A stretch of DNA of 64,000 bases from Gemmatimonadota bacterium (GTDB lineage Bacteria > Gemmatimonadota > Gemmatimonadetes > Gemmatimonadales > Gemmatimonadaceae). The position numbers and the translations under genes were made by a program. The stretch spans positions 434,001 through 498,000 of the forward strand of contig JAIUOB010000002.1 of NCBI GenBank assembly GCA_020161135.1. Reading direction: 5' to 3'. The notes beneath the pieces are model-generated. The model was not told the DNA's origin. It worked only from the letters and a program-made list of their open reading frames with translations, and searched no databases. Shown piece after piece: positions 25,700 to 34,038 of the stretch (positions are counted from its first letter, which is position 1; each line of letters opens with the position of its first letter).

Positions 25700-25963
25700 A
25701 TGACCAAGACCGGCGTGGCAGACCTCAAGGCCCGACTCAGCGAGTACCTGCGGGAGGTCCGCGCGGGCGGCGAAGTCGAAGTGTTCGATCGCGATCAACC
25801 GATCGCCCGCATCGTACCGTACGGCGGCGTCGCCAAGCCGCTCGCCGTGCGGGAGCCGGTCACGCGGTACGGCTCGCTCGAAAGCATTCCGCTGCCCCCG
25901 CCGCTGGCATTGCCGGTCGACGCGGTCGATCTCCTGCTCGAGGAGCGGCAGCGCGAGCGATGA
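25700..25963 (+). CDS. Phd/YefM-type antitoxin
   Basis: An 87-residue protein with the Phd/YefM opening: TKTGVADLKARLSEYLREV, then VEVFDRDQPIARIVP. The N-terminal part folds as a DNA-binding dimer that represses its own operon, and the C-terminal tail (DAVDLLLEERQRE) would bind the toxin. An ATG at 25700 was chosen; a GTG two codons earlier is possible. It overlaps the toxin gene by four bases. The pair lies between the fliA operon and the beta-propeller gene, with no sign of a flagellar role. Confidence 0.88.
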   Translation: MTKTGVADLKARLSEYLREVRAGGEVEVFDRDQPIARIVPYGGVAKPLAVREPVTRYGSLESIPLPPPLALPVDAVDLLLEERQRER

Positions 25964-26376
25964 TCGCGTACCTCGACTCCAGCGTGGTATTGCGTGTGGT
26001 CCTCGGCCAGCCGAATGCCCTCGCCGAGTGGTCGAGCATCGTGACCGGCGTGACGAGCGGGCTGCTCGAGGTGGAGTGCTTGCGCACACTCGACCGCCTG
26101 CGCCTGCTGGGACACCTGAGCGCCGAGGACGTGGCCGTGCGCCGCGAGGCGGTATTCCGCGTCCTCGATGCGCTCGAGGTCGTCGCACTGTCGCCGACGG
26201 TGCTGCACCGCGCGGCGCAGCCGATGCCCGCGCCCCTCGGCACGCTGGATGCGATGCATCTGGCGACGGCGGAGCTCTGGCGCGAGCAGAACGGGCGCGA
26301 CCTCGTCATGGCCACCCACGACCATGCCCTGGCGCTGGCGGCGCGCGGGAACGGCATGCGGGTGGTCGGTGTGTAG
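25960..26376 (+). CDS. PIN-domain toxin (VapC-type ribonuclease)
   Basis: A 138-residue PIN protein. The acidic residues that bind metal in VapC toxins can be placed at Asp6 (AYLDSSVVLR), Glu in LLEVECLRT, Asp in GTLDAMHLATA and Asp in MATHDHALA, so the active site looks complete. VapC toxins cut specific RNAs, often tRNAs, and are held inactive by the antitoxin encoded just before. Start ATG overlaps the antitoxin stop. It ends 5 bp before the beta-propeller gene, which may be read through from the same promoter. Confidence 0.9.
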   Translation: MIAYLDSSVVLRVVLGQPNALAEWSSIVTGVTSGLLEVECLRTLDRLRLLGHLSAEDVAVRREAVFRVLDALEVVALSPTVLHRAAQPMPAPLGTLDAMHLATAELWREQNGRDLVMATHDHALALAARGNGMRVVGV

Positions 26377-26381
26377 ACGGC

Positions 26382-27605
26382 ATGTCACTTCAGTGTCGCG
26401 GCGTCCTTGCGCTCGGTCTGGCCGTTGCGAGCCTCCCGCTCGACGTGCGCGTTGCTGCACAAGCACAGTCGCTGGCGCCACCATCGCCCACGGTGCGTGA
26501 CAGCCTCGGCGTTCGCGTCGTGGAGTATCCGACGCTGGCGCCGATGCCATCGCGGTCGCGCCGCAGCGCCAACCCGCTGCCCGAGGGGCTCGATCGTCTG
26601 GCGCCGGCGTTCCGTCTCGAGCCCACGCCGTTCCTCGACATCGGTGGCGTGCGCCAGCGCGAGGTCGAGGAGCTCGACGCGCAGCATCCGCTGCTAGGCG
26701 CCGTCGTGCTCGCTTCGGGAGTCGTCGTCGTGAACGACCGCGTTGCGCTCAAGTTCTTCTCGGCCGACGGGCGTCTGCTGCACGTCGCGGGGCGACGCGG
26801 GAGGGGCCCCGTGGAGTTCCAGCAGACACGCTCCGTCTGTGAGGTGCCGGGCACCGGCGTCCTCGCGTTCGACTTGCTGGATGGCCGCGTGAGCGTATGG
26901 ACCGAGCGAGGTGCGCATTTGCGAACGTTTGCGCGCATGGGCGCACTGGCTGGTGGCGCCTGCGGAACGCGCGGTGAGTTTGCGGTCGCGCGCGCGGAGA
27001 CCACGAAGCGCCTGGGCACACAGCTTCGCGTCGAGCACGTGATGGTCGATGCCAGCGGCCGCGTCGTGCGGCGTCTCGGCATGCTGCCCGCCGCGGAGTT
27101 CCTGAACGGCCTGCAGCTCGCGCCCAGCGTCGTCCCGACGGCCGACGGGATCGTCGTCGGCGCGGCCTCGGTGTACGAGCTGCAGTGGCGACGGCGCGAC
27201 GGCACCGTCCGACAGATCGCGCGACTCAGCGCGCCGGTCGCGGCGATCACCGCAGCGGAATGGCGCGCCCACGTCGAGGCCACGGTGCCGCGCGGTGGGG
27301 ATCCCGCAGCCCGACGCGCCCGAATCGCTCGTATGCTGGCCCAGCACCCCAACGGATCGTTTCCGGCGTTCGCGACGGTCCTGGTCGATCCCCAGGAGCG
27401 CGTGTGGGTGCAGGACTACGAGAATGCGACGCGGTGGACCGTCTTCCGGCCCGATGGCACGATCGTGGGCCGCATGACCTTTGCCCTGCCCGGGCTCGGC
27501 CAGCAGTTCCGCCTGCTGCAGGTGGGTGCGGACTTCGTGCTGGTTCGCGAGGACGACGACGACGGTGCGGCGCACATTCGGGCGTACCGCTTTCGCGGCT
27601 GGTGA
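26382..27605 (+). CDS. Secreted 6-bladed beta-propeller protein
   Basis: A 407-residue exported protein with signal peptide (about residues 1-28) and blade repeats such as ASGVVVVNDRVALKFFSADG and VDPQERVWVQDYENATRW. It is a paralogue of the cassette protein at 12282-13538, sharing the DSLGVRVVEY segment, the VVVNDR-LKFF stretch and the GRGPVEF-like turn. The ATG at 26382 gives the signal peptide; an open frame runs upstream through the toxin gene in another phase. It has no neighbouring cysteine-rich peptide or thioredoxin gene, unlike the cassette copy. The function is unknown. Confidence 0.85.
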   Translation: MSLQCRGVLALGLAVASLPLDVRVAAQAQSLAPPSPTVRDSLGVRVVEYPTLAPMPSRSRRSANPLPEGLDRLAPAFRLEPTPFLDIGGVRQREVEELDAQHPLLGAVVLASGVVVVNDRVALKFFSADGRLLHVAGRRGRGPVEFQQTRSVCEVPGTGVLAFDLLDGRVSVWTERGAHLRTFARMGALAGGACGTRGEFAVARAETTKRLGTQLRVEHVMVDASGRVVRRLGMLPAAEFLNGLQLAPSVVPTADGIVVGAASVYELQWRRRDGTVRQIARLSAPVAAITAAEWRAHVEATVPRGGDPAARRARIARMLAQHPNGSFPAFATVLVDPQERVWVQDYENATRWTVFRPDGTIVGRMTFALPGLGQQFRLLQVGADFVLVREDDDDGAAHIRAYRFRGW

Positions 27606-27865
27606 CCCGAGGCGGTCCCTTCAGGACCCGGTCCTCGCAGCCGAGCTGGGCAGGACCTGCCGCATACCAAAGAGCGGCAATCCCGACCCCACCCCACCGC
27701 CACCGGCACTTTCTGCCGGGACCGTAGCGGTGCGCAGCGTCGGCGTCGTGTCGGCGTAAGTTGTTATCCAACAAGCACTTGAGCTGCATCATCAGGCCGG
27801 GCCCGTCGTGGCCCGGCCATTGCTTTTCCCTCTGGCGTGGTCGTGTACCCCACTCCGACTCCGCC
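27606..27865. promoter_or_regulatory. Leader region before the flgF operon
   Basis: No gene was seen. The region contains ccggca-N5-tgccgg (27703-27719), a variant of the palindrome before fliL and fliQ, and the inverted repeat ttgtt-atcc-aacaa (27761-27774). It probably carries the promoter for flgF through csrA. Further repeats or a recognised sigma-28 site were not found. Confidence 0.4.
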
Positions 27866-28570
27866 ATGCCCGATCCCGTACGCCTCAACGGTATGTCCAG
27901 CGCCGCCGCCGCCCTGCAGATGTTGCAGCGGCGCCAGGAGGTGCTCGCCAACAACCTCGCCAACGCCACGACGAAGGGCTTCAAGGCCGAGTCGGCGTTC
28001 GCGCGGCTCATGGACAACGCGCTGGTCACCACCGACACCGCCCTCGACCTCTCCAAGGGGTCGATGACCGAGACCCACAACGCCCTCGACCTCGCCGTCG
28101 ATGGCGACGGCTTCTTCGTCGTGCAGACGCCGGGCGGTGACCGCTTCACCCGCGGCGGCAACTTCACGCTCGATGCCGACCGGCGCCTCGTCGATGGCCA
28201 GGGGAACCCGGTGCTCGGTGATGCCGGCCCGATCACGCTCCCGCCGGGGCTCATCGAGATCGACAAGACCGGCCTGATCACCGTCGACGGCAAGCCGCAG
28301 CAGCGGCTGCGCCTCGAGACCGTCGCCGCCACGTCGCGCCTCACACACGAAGGCGGCACGCGCTTCGTCCCCGACGCCACGCGCAAGCCCGTCGAGAACG
28401 ACCAGCGCACCATCCGCCAGGGATTCCTCGAGGAATCGAACGTGAATCCCATGAGCGCCATGACCGACATGCTCGCGGTGCTGCATCGCTTCGGCGCCGC
28501 ACAGAAGACCATCTCCACGCTCGATGCGGCCCGCGGCATTGCGGTGACCGATCTGGCCCGCCCCGTCTAA
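27866..28570 (+). CDS. flgF: Flagellar proximal-rod protein FlgF
   Basis: A 234-residue rod protein with the N-terminal signature EVLANNLANATTKGFKAESAF and the C-terminal segment GFLEESNVNPMSAMTDMLAV, as in FlgF/FlgG. It is shorter than FlgG and begins with a helix MSSAAAALQMLQRRQE, consistent with FlgF. The ATG at 27866 fits the family; the frame is open upstream to 27761 without a plausible start. It is exported by the type III system and joins the proximal rod. flgG follows after 12 bp. Confidence 0.93.
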   Translation: MPDPVRLNGMSSAAAALQMLQRRQEVLANNLANATTKGFKAESAFARLMDNALVTTDTALDLSKGSMTETHNALDLAVDGDGFFVVQTPGGDRFTRGGNFTLDADRRLVDGQGNPVLGDAGPITLPPGLIEIDKTGLITVDGKPQQRLRLETVAATSRLTHEGGTRFVPDATRKPVENDQRTIRQGFLEESNVNPMSAMTDMLAVLHRFGAAQKTISTLDAARGIAVTDLARPV

Positions 28571-28582
28571 GAGGTATAGCGC

Positions 28583-29371
28583 ATGGATCCGGCACTCCGC
28601 GCCGCCGCCACCGGCATGATGGCGCAGCAGACCCGCACCGAGGTCATCGCCAACAACCTCGCCAACGTCAACACGCCCGGCTTCAAGCGGAGCCGCGCGC
28701 ACTTCGAAGACCTGCTCTACCAGACGGTGCAGGGACAGCAGGTGCTCGGCGATCCCGACGCGCAGACGGCGCCCGCCATCCAGGTCGGTCGCGGTACGCG
28801 CCTCTCGGGTGTGCAGCGCCTGCACGAGCAGGGGCCCATCGAACAGACCGGCCGCAATCTCGACGTGGCCATCGAAGGGGACGGCCTGCTGCAGGTGCAG
28901 CTCCCCACCGGCGGCACCGCGTACACGCGCGACGGCAGCCTGCAGATCAGCGACCAGGGCGTGCTGGTGACGAGCGGCGGCTACGCCATCCAGCCGCCCA
29001 TCCGCATTCCCACTGACGCGAGTGAGCTCACCATCTCGGCCACCGGCGTGGTGAGCGTCAAGCGCGGCAACGACATCCAGCCCACGGAGCTCGGCCGCAT
29101 CGAGCTGGCGCGCTTCGCGAATCCGTCGGGAATGCTGTCACTCGGACAGAACCTGCTCGCGCCCACCACCAGCTCCGGCCAGCCCGTCGTGGGCTTCCCC
29201 GGCGACGAAGGGATGGGGCACCTGCAGCAGGGGAGCCTCGAAGGCTCGAACGTCGAGATCGTGCAGGAGATGGTCGAGATGATCGCCGCCATGCGCGCGT
29301 ACGAGATCAACTCGAAGGCCATCAAGACGAGCGACGAGATGGGCCAGATCGCCAACAACATCGCGCGGTGA
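28583..29371 (+). CDS. flgG: Flagellar distal-rod protein FlgG
   Basis: The 262-residue distal rod subunit, with TEVIANNLANVNTPGFKRSRAHFEDL near the N-terminus, the GEQTGRNLDVAIEGDG-like centre (here IEQTGRNLDVAIEGDGLL) and the end LEGSNVEIVQEMVEMIAAMRAYEINSK. These match FlgG closely. Its stop overlaps the GTG of flgA. The length is the family norm of about 260. Confidence 0.97.
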   Translation: MDPALRAAATGMMAQQTRTEVIANNLANVNTPGFKRSRAHFEDLLYQTVQGQQVLGDPDAQTAPAIQVGRGTRLSGVQRLHEQGPIEQTGRNLDVAIEGDGLLQVQLPTGGTAYTRDGSLQISDQGVLVTSGGYAIQPPIRIPTDASELTISATGVVSVKRGNDIQPTELGRIELARFANPSGMLSLGQNLLAPTTSSGQPVVGFPGDEGMGHLQQGSLEGSNVEIVQEMVEMIAAMRAYEINSKAIKTSDEMGQIANNIAR

Positions 29372-29925
29372 GCACGAGCATGACGCGCGTCGCCGTGCAC
29401 TCCTCGCTTTCGCAGCGGCTGTGGCAGTGGCTGCTGCGCGCCGCCATCGTGGGCGCGATGCTCATGGGCAGCGCCGTGGTGCTGCGCGCGCAGGCGTCGG
29501 TCGCGTCCGCGTCGCCGTCGTCGTCTGCCCTGCCGCGCGACCAGCGTCGCGTGACGTTCGCGGTGGCCACGCGCGCGCTCGCCCGCGGCGAGACGCTCAC
29601 CGCCGCCGACATGATCACGATGGACACCGTCATCACCTGGCGGTGGGCGACACCGCCCGACAGCACGCGCCCGGCCGCCGGCTGGGTCACGCGCCGTGCG
29701 ATCGCCGCCGGTGAAGTGCTGCGCGAGCCGGCCGTCACGCCGCCGCCCGTCATCACCGCCGGCAGCACCGTGACCGCCATCTGGCAGGACGGTTCACTGC
29801 GCCTCGTCCTCGCCGGCACGGCCACCAACACCGCCGCGCTCGGCGCACCGGTGGGCATCCGCATCGACCGCACGCGTCGCCTCGATGGCGTCGCGGCGGG
29901 CCCCAATCTCATCCGCCTCCGCTGA
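29368..29925 (+). CDS. flgA: P-ring assembly chaperone FlgA
   Basis: FlgA is a periplasmic chaperone for FlgI. The 185-residue protein has a signal peptide (hydrophobic segment about residues 22-40, cleavage near LRAQA), a SAF-like domain (RRVTFAVATRALARGETLTAADM and the GWVTRRAIAAGEVLREPAV segment) and the C-terminal chaperone part ending in NLIRLR. It is shorter than enteric FlgA (about 220), lacking most of the N-terminal domain. The GTG at 29368 overlaps flgG. Weak sequence conservation is offset by position between flgG and flgH. Confidence 0.85.
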   Translation: MSTSMTRVAVHSSLSQRLWQWLLRAAIVGAMLMGSAVVLRAQASVASASPSSSALPRDQRRVTFAVATRALARGETLTAADMITMDTVITWRWATPPDSTRPAAGWVTRRAIAAGEVLREPAVTPPPVITAGSTVTAIWQDGSLRLVLAGTATNTAALGAPVGIRIDRTRRLDGVAAGPNLIRLR

Positions 29926-29935
29926 GGCTCCCCTG

Positions 29936-30622
29936 ATGCACCGACTCATGCCGAGCACCTCCCGCATTCGCCTGCTGCCACCGCTGGCCGCGCTGCTGTG
30001 CGCGTCCACACTCGGCGCGCAGGGCGCCGCCCCAGCCGCCGGCCGTCAGGGCGCCACACCGGCCAATGCCCCCGCCTCCGCCGCCTCCGCGGGGACATCA
30101 ACACAAGTCCCCACCTCCGCGCCTCCGCGCTCAAGCTGGGTGAGTGACCGTCGATCCTTCGCCGTGGGCGACATCATCACGGTGCTCATCGACGACTACA
30201 CGATCTCGACGGCCGTGAAGGAGAACGTCGCGCAGGATACGCGCAACCGCGGCCTGTCGGTGAACGCACGCATGCCCTCGAGCTCGAAGAACGTGGGCAT
30301 CGACTCGCGCAACACCGCCGACCAGACGCAGCGCGGCCAGGCACGGCGCGAGAACCGCTTCCAGAACGAGATGAGCGTGCGCGTCGTCGCGGTGGGCCAG
30401 AACGGCCTGCTGCAGGTGAAGGGCACCAAGACCATCGATGTCGACAAGTCGAAGCAGGATGTCGTCTTCACCGGCTGGGTGCGCGCGCAGGATGTCTCCA
30501 CCGCCAACCTGATCGAGTCGAGCCGCGTGGCCGACGCACAGATCGGCTACGCCTCGCCCGGCCCGCTGGGCACACCCAAGCAGGGGATGATCAGCAAGAT
30601 CCTCGGAGCGTTCTGGCCGTGA
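29936..30622 (+). CDS. flgH: Flagellar L-ring protein FlgH
   Basis: The 228-residue outer-membrane ring protein. After the signal peptide and an Ala/Pro/Ser-rich stretch comes the FlgH domain: RSFAVGDIITVLIDDYTIS, NRFQNEMSVRVVAVGQNGLLQV, and the end SPGPLGTPKQGMISKILGAFWP. FlgH is normally a lipoprotein; here the only cysteine in the signal region is in LAALLCAST, with Leu before it, which is a poor lipobox. The protein may therefore be cleaved by signal peptidase I after TLGAQG. ATG at 29936 follows flgA by 10 bp; another ATG five codons on is possible. Confidence 0.94.
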   Translation: MHRLMPSTSRIRLLPPLAALLCASTLGAQGAAPAAGRQGATPANAPASAASAGTSTQVPTSAPPRSSWVSDRRSFAVGDIITVLIDDYTISTAVKENVAQDTRNRGLSVNARMPSSSKNVGIDSRNTADQTQRGQARRENRFQNEMSVRVVAVGQNGLLQVKGTKTIDVDKSKQDVVFTGWVRAQDVSTANLIESSRVADAQIGYASPGPLGTPKQGMISKILGAFWP

Positions 30623-31689
30623 GGACGCGCGTGCAGAAGCCCATCCTGCCCATCGTGGGCACCGTGCTGGCCGCCGTCGCGCTGCTGGTGCTGCCGCGCC
30701 TCGCGCAGGCGCAGGGCGACGTGAAGATCCGCGATCTCACCACCCCCGAGGGCGCCGTGCCGGTGCGTCTCGTGGGCTACGGCATCGTGACGGGGCTCGA
30801 CAACACCGGCGATCGCGCCATCGGTGGCCAGAGTGCCGGCCCCACGGTGCAGGGCGTCATCAACATTCTGCGTCGCTTCAACGTCGAGGTGCCGGCCGAC
30901 CTCATGCGCATGCGCAACGTCGCTGCCGTGCTGGTGACGGCCGAGGTGACGCCGTACCTGCGCGCCGGCAACCGGTTCGAGGTGCAGGTGTCGAGCATGG
31001 GTGACGCGCGCAGCCTGCGTGGTGGCCAACTGTTCATGACGCCGCTCGTGGCCGACCCGAACGGGCCGCCGCTCGCGACGGCGCAGGGCACGCTCATGGT
31101 GAGCGATGGCGGCGCGACCACGCGCTACGCCGTGGCCCACGAGACGTCGGCGCGCATTCCCACGGGCGGGGTGCTCGAGGCCGACCTGCCGCGCCCCGCG
31201 ATCGCCGCGAGCTCACGCCTGCTGCTGCGTGAGCCCGACCTGGGCACGGCCACGCGCATTGCTGCGGCGGTGAACAGCACCTACGGCGACAAGACCGCCA
31301 CGGTGGAAGACGAGGGCTCCGTGCTGCTCGCCCTCCCCGACTCGGTGCAGAAGCCGCTCGCGCTGGCGCGCATCCGCGACCTCGCGGTCAAGAGCGAGAT
31401 GCGGGCGCGCATCGTGATCGACGGCAAGGATGGAACGGTCGTGGCCGGCGGTGACATGGTGGTGGGCGCGGCAACGGTGAGTCATGGAGCGATCACGCTC
31501 GCCATCGGCGCGGGCAGTGACAGCGACACGAGCCCGATTCCCGGCAGTGTGCGTCTCCCCGCCGGCATCCCCGTGCAACGCGTGGCCACCGCCCTGCATG
31601 CCGTGCAGACGCCCGCCAACGAGATCGCCGCGATCTTCGCCGCCCTGCGCGAGGTGGGCGCCATCACTGCGGAGATCGTCGTCCGATGA
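30619..31689 (+). CDS. flgI: Flagellar P-ring protein FlgI
   Basis: The 356-residue periplasmic ring protein. It has a Sec signal peptide (to about residue 33, RLAQAQGD) and the family sequence VKIRDLTTPEGAVPVRLVGYG, IVTGLDNTGDR, NIAAVLVTAEV-like (here NVAAVLVTAEVTPYLRAGNRFE) and a C-terminus with AGIPVQRVATALHAVQTPANEIAAIFAAL. These identify FlgI with little doubt. The GTG at 30619 overlaps the flgH stop, and the stop overlaps flgJ. FlgI forms the bushing in the peptidoglycan layer. Confidence 0.97.
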   Translation: MRTRVQKPILPIVGTVLAAVALLVLPRLAQAQGDVKIRDLTTPEGAVPVRLVGYGIVTGLDNTGDRAIGGQSAGPTVQGVINILRRFNVEVPADLMRMRNVAAVLVTAEVTPYLRAGNRFEVQVSSMGDARSLRGGQLFMTPLVADPNGPPLATAQGTLMVSDGGATTRYAVAHETSARIPTGGVLEADLPRPAIAASSRLLLREPDLGTATRIAAAVNSTYGDKTATVEDEGSVLLALPDSVQKPLALARIRDLAVKSEMRARIVIDGKDGTVVAGGDMVVGAATVSHGAITLAIGAGSDSDTSPIPGSVRLPAGIPVQRVATALHAVQTPANEIAAIFAALREVGAITAEIVVR

Positions 31690-32018
31690 TCGGCGGTGTC
31701 ACGGGTCCCTTCGCCACGTCGGCCAAGCCGGTCTCCGCAGACGAACAACTGCGGGAATCGGCGAAAGCCCTCGAGGGCCTCTTCGTCCAACAACTCTTCA
31801 AGGCCATGCGTGAGACCGTTCCACAGCAGGACGGGATCGTTTCGGGCGGGGCCGGCGAAGACATCTTCACGTCACTGATGGATCAGCACCTCGCTGCCGA
31901 AACTCCCAACCAATGGGCGGGCGGTCTCGGCGAGGCACTCTATCGCCAGTTGCGCGGCGCCCTGCCGCCGGCTGCTCCCCAGGCTTCGACGCCGGACCCT
32001 GTCGCCACCGCTTCGTGA
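31686..32018 (+). CDS. flgJ: FlgJ rod-binding protein without muramidase domain
   Basis: A 110-residue protein equal to the N-terminal rod-cap part of FlgJ: ALEGLFVQQLFKAMRETVPQ and GAGEDIFTSLMDQHLAAE. The C-terminal glucosaminidase domain that opens the cell wall in gammaproteobacterial FlgJ is missing, as in many other phyla that use a separate wall enzyme. In this window an M15 peptidase domain sits inside FliK, a possible replacement. Both ends overlap the neighbouring genes (ATGA, TGATG). Confidence 0.9.
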   Translation: MIGGVTGPFATSAKPVSADEQLRESAKALEGLFVQQLFKAMRETVPQQDGIVSGGAGEDIFTSLMDQHLAAETPNQWAGGLGEALYRQLRGALPPAAPQASTPDPVATAS

Positions 32019-32572
32019 TGTCGCCGACCACTTTGCTCGCCACCGACGCTGCGCCCCGCATCGCCCCGCAGGCCCATCCGGCCAGTGCGGTGCTGCACGC
32101 GCTGTACGATGCGCTCATCAGTGAGCGCCGGCTGCTCGACGAGCTCATCGCGCAGATGCGCCGCCAGCGTGCGGCCGTGGGCGCCGACGACATCCAGGGC
32201 GTCGACGACAGCACCTTTGCCACGCACCGCATCCTGGCCACGCTCGGCCAGGCGCGGCAGCGCCGTCGCCAGCTCAACGTGCTCCTGGGCGGCAACGAAG
32301 ACACGACGCTGCGCGAGCTCGAGGAGCTGCTGGGTGACCAGGCCGACGAGCGCCTGCGCGATGCGCGCACGCGCCTCCAGCAGGCCGCCGATGTGCTCAC
32401 GCGCGAGGTGGGGATGAACCGCCGGCTGCTGCGCGAGGCGCTCAGCACCACCGACCAGCATGTGCGCACGCTGGTGGGTTCGCCGGCCACGGCCTCGACG
32501 TACGCGTCGGAAGGCGTGGCGGCCCCGGCCACCGGCGCACCGCGCGGCGTCCTCCTCAACCGCACGGTCTGA
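32018..32572 (+). CDS. flgN: FlgN-like export chaperone
   Basis: A 184-residue mostly helical protein directly before flgK. FlgN chaperones FlgK and FlgL. The pattern HALYDALISERRLLDELIAQ at residues 27-46 and the long second helix with DVLTREVGMNRRLLREAL fit FlgN. The C-terminal 30 residues are low-complexity. The ATG at 32018 shares a base with the flgJ stop; a longer frame upstream overlaps flgJ. Identification depends on helicity, size and position because FlgN diverges widely. Confidence 0.78.
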   Translation: MSPTTLLATDAAPRIAPQAHPASAVLHALYDALISERRLLDELIAQMRRQRAAVGADDIQGVDDSTFATHRILATLGQARQRRRQLNVLLGGNEDTTLRELEELLGDQADERLRDARTRLQQAADVLTREVGMNRRLLREALSTTDQHVRTLVGSPATASTYASEGVAAPATGAPRGVLLNRTV

Positions 32573-32575
32573 GCC

Positions 32576-34024
32576 ATGAGCACCGGGCTGTTCAGCATCG
32601 CGCGCACGGCACTCACGGCGCACCAGGCGTCACTCCAGACGATCTCGCAGAACATCGCGAACGCGGAAACGCCCGGCTATTCGCGCCAGGAGGTCGTGCT
32701 GAGCGCCAACACGCCGGTGCGATTCAGCTACGGCTCGGTGGGCACGGGTGTGCACATCGCCACCGTGCAGCGCAAGCGCGACCTGCTGCTCGACGACCAG
32801 TTCCGCGACGCCTCGGGTGCCGCGGGCCAGGCGTCGATGCGCAACACGCTCATGCAGCAGATGGAAGGCGTCTTCGGCGAGCCCACCGACCAGGGGATGG
32901 CCAACGCGCTCGACCAGTTCTTCTCGTCGTGGAGCGACCTGTCGGCGGCCCCCAACAGCCTGCCGGCGCGCGCCGTGGTGCAGCAGCGCGGACGCCAGCT
33001 CGGGCAGTTGTTCAACGACTACGACACGCAGCTCACGCAGCTCCGCAGCACGAACCTGTCGCGGCTCCAGTCCAACGTCGACGAAGTGAACGCACTCGCC
33101 ACGCAGGTGGCCGAGCTGAACACGCGCATCATCACGTCGGAGAGCAACGGCAACCAGAACAACGACCTGCGCGACATCCGCGACGCCAAGCTCGACGACC
33201 TGGCGCGCATCGCCGGCACCCGCGCGATCCTGCAGCCCACGGGCACCGTGACGGTGTTCCTCGGCAACTCGGTGCTGGTCGAGGGGAACAGCGCCTCGCC
33301 GCTGCGCGCCGAGCTGGTGACCATCGTGCCGACGCCGACGGTGCCAGTCACCGATGTGCCGGTGCGCCTCCGCCTCGGCGATGCGCAGGACGCGCTCAAG
33401 CCGCTCGGCGGCGAGATCGACGCGGTGGTCCGCGTGCTCAACAGCGACCTGCCGCAGATGCGCGGGCGCCTCGATGCGATGGCCAGCCAGCTCGTGTCGC
33501 GGGTGAACACCGCGCACACGGCCGGCTTCGTGTTCAGCGGCAACACGCTGCCGGGCACCGCCGCGGGCAACTTCTTCGACGCCGGCACGGTGTCCAACCC
33601 GGTGCGTGCCTCGACGATCCGGCTCGATGCCGCGGTCCTCGCCGACCCGGGGAAGATCGCCGCCAGCGGCAACGCCAACGGTCCCAGCGACAACGCGGCC
33701 GCGCAGGCCATCTCGGCGTTGCGCATCGCCAGCAACACGGTCACCTGGACCGATCCCAACGGCGCCACGGAGACGGGCACGTACGCCTCGTTCTTCCGCG
33801 GCGCCATGACGCGCCTCGGCATCGAGGTGCTGGCCGCCAGCGACCAGAACGGTGTCGCGAGCTCGCTCGTCGACCAGGCCGAACTCCGTCGCCAGAGCGT
33901 CTCGGGCGTCAACACCGACGAAGAACTCGTGAACATGATGCGCGTGCAGCAGTCGTATCAGGCCGCCGCCAAGATGATCAAGGCCGCCGAGGAAATGCTC
34001 GACGTGCTGCTCTCCCTCGCGTAA
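32576..34024 (+). CDS. flgK: Hook-filament junction protein FlgK (HAP1)
   Basis: The 482-residue junction protein begins STGLFSIARTALTAHQASLQ and has the motif ISQNIANAETPGYSRQEVVL, and ends with the helix NMMRVQQSYQAAAKMIKAAE and EEMLDVLLSLA. The central part contains DQFFSSWSDLSAAPNSLPAR and a linker domain. The length is within the family range of about 460-550. flgL, which usually follows flgK, is absent: csrA comes next after 14 bp. Confidence 0.97.
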   Translation: MSTGLFSIARTALTAHQASLQTISQNIANAETPGYSRQEVVLSANTPVRFSYGSVGTGVHIATVQRKRDLLLDDQFRDASGAAGQASMRNTLMQQMEGVFGEPTDQGMANALDQFFSSWSDLSAAPNSLPARAVVQQRGRQLGQLFNDYDTQLTQLRSTNLSRLQSNVDEVNALATQVAELNTRIITSESNGNQNNDLRDIRDAKLDDLARIAGTRAILQPTGTVTVFLGNSVLVEGNSASPLRAELVTIVPTPTVPVTDVPVRLRLGDAQDALKPLGGEIDAVVRVLNSDLPQMRGRLDAMASQLVSRVNTAHTAGFVFSGNTLPGTAAGNFFDAGTVSNPVRASTIRLDAAVLADPGKIAASGNANGPSDNAAAQAISALRIASNTVTWTDPNGATETGTYASFFRGAMTRLGIEVLAASDQNGVASSLVDQAELRRQSVSGVNTDEELVNMMRVQQSYQAAAKMIKAAEEMLDVLLSLA

Positions 34025-34038
34025 GGCGTGACGCCACG

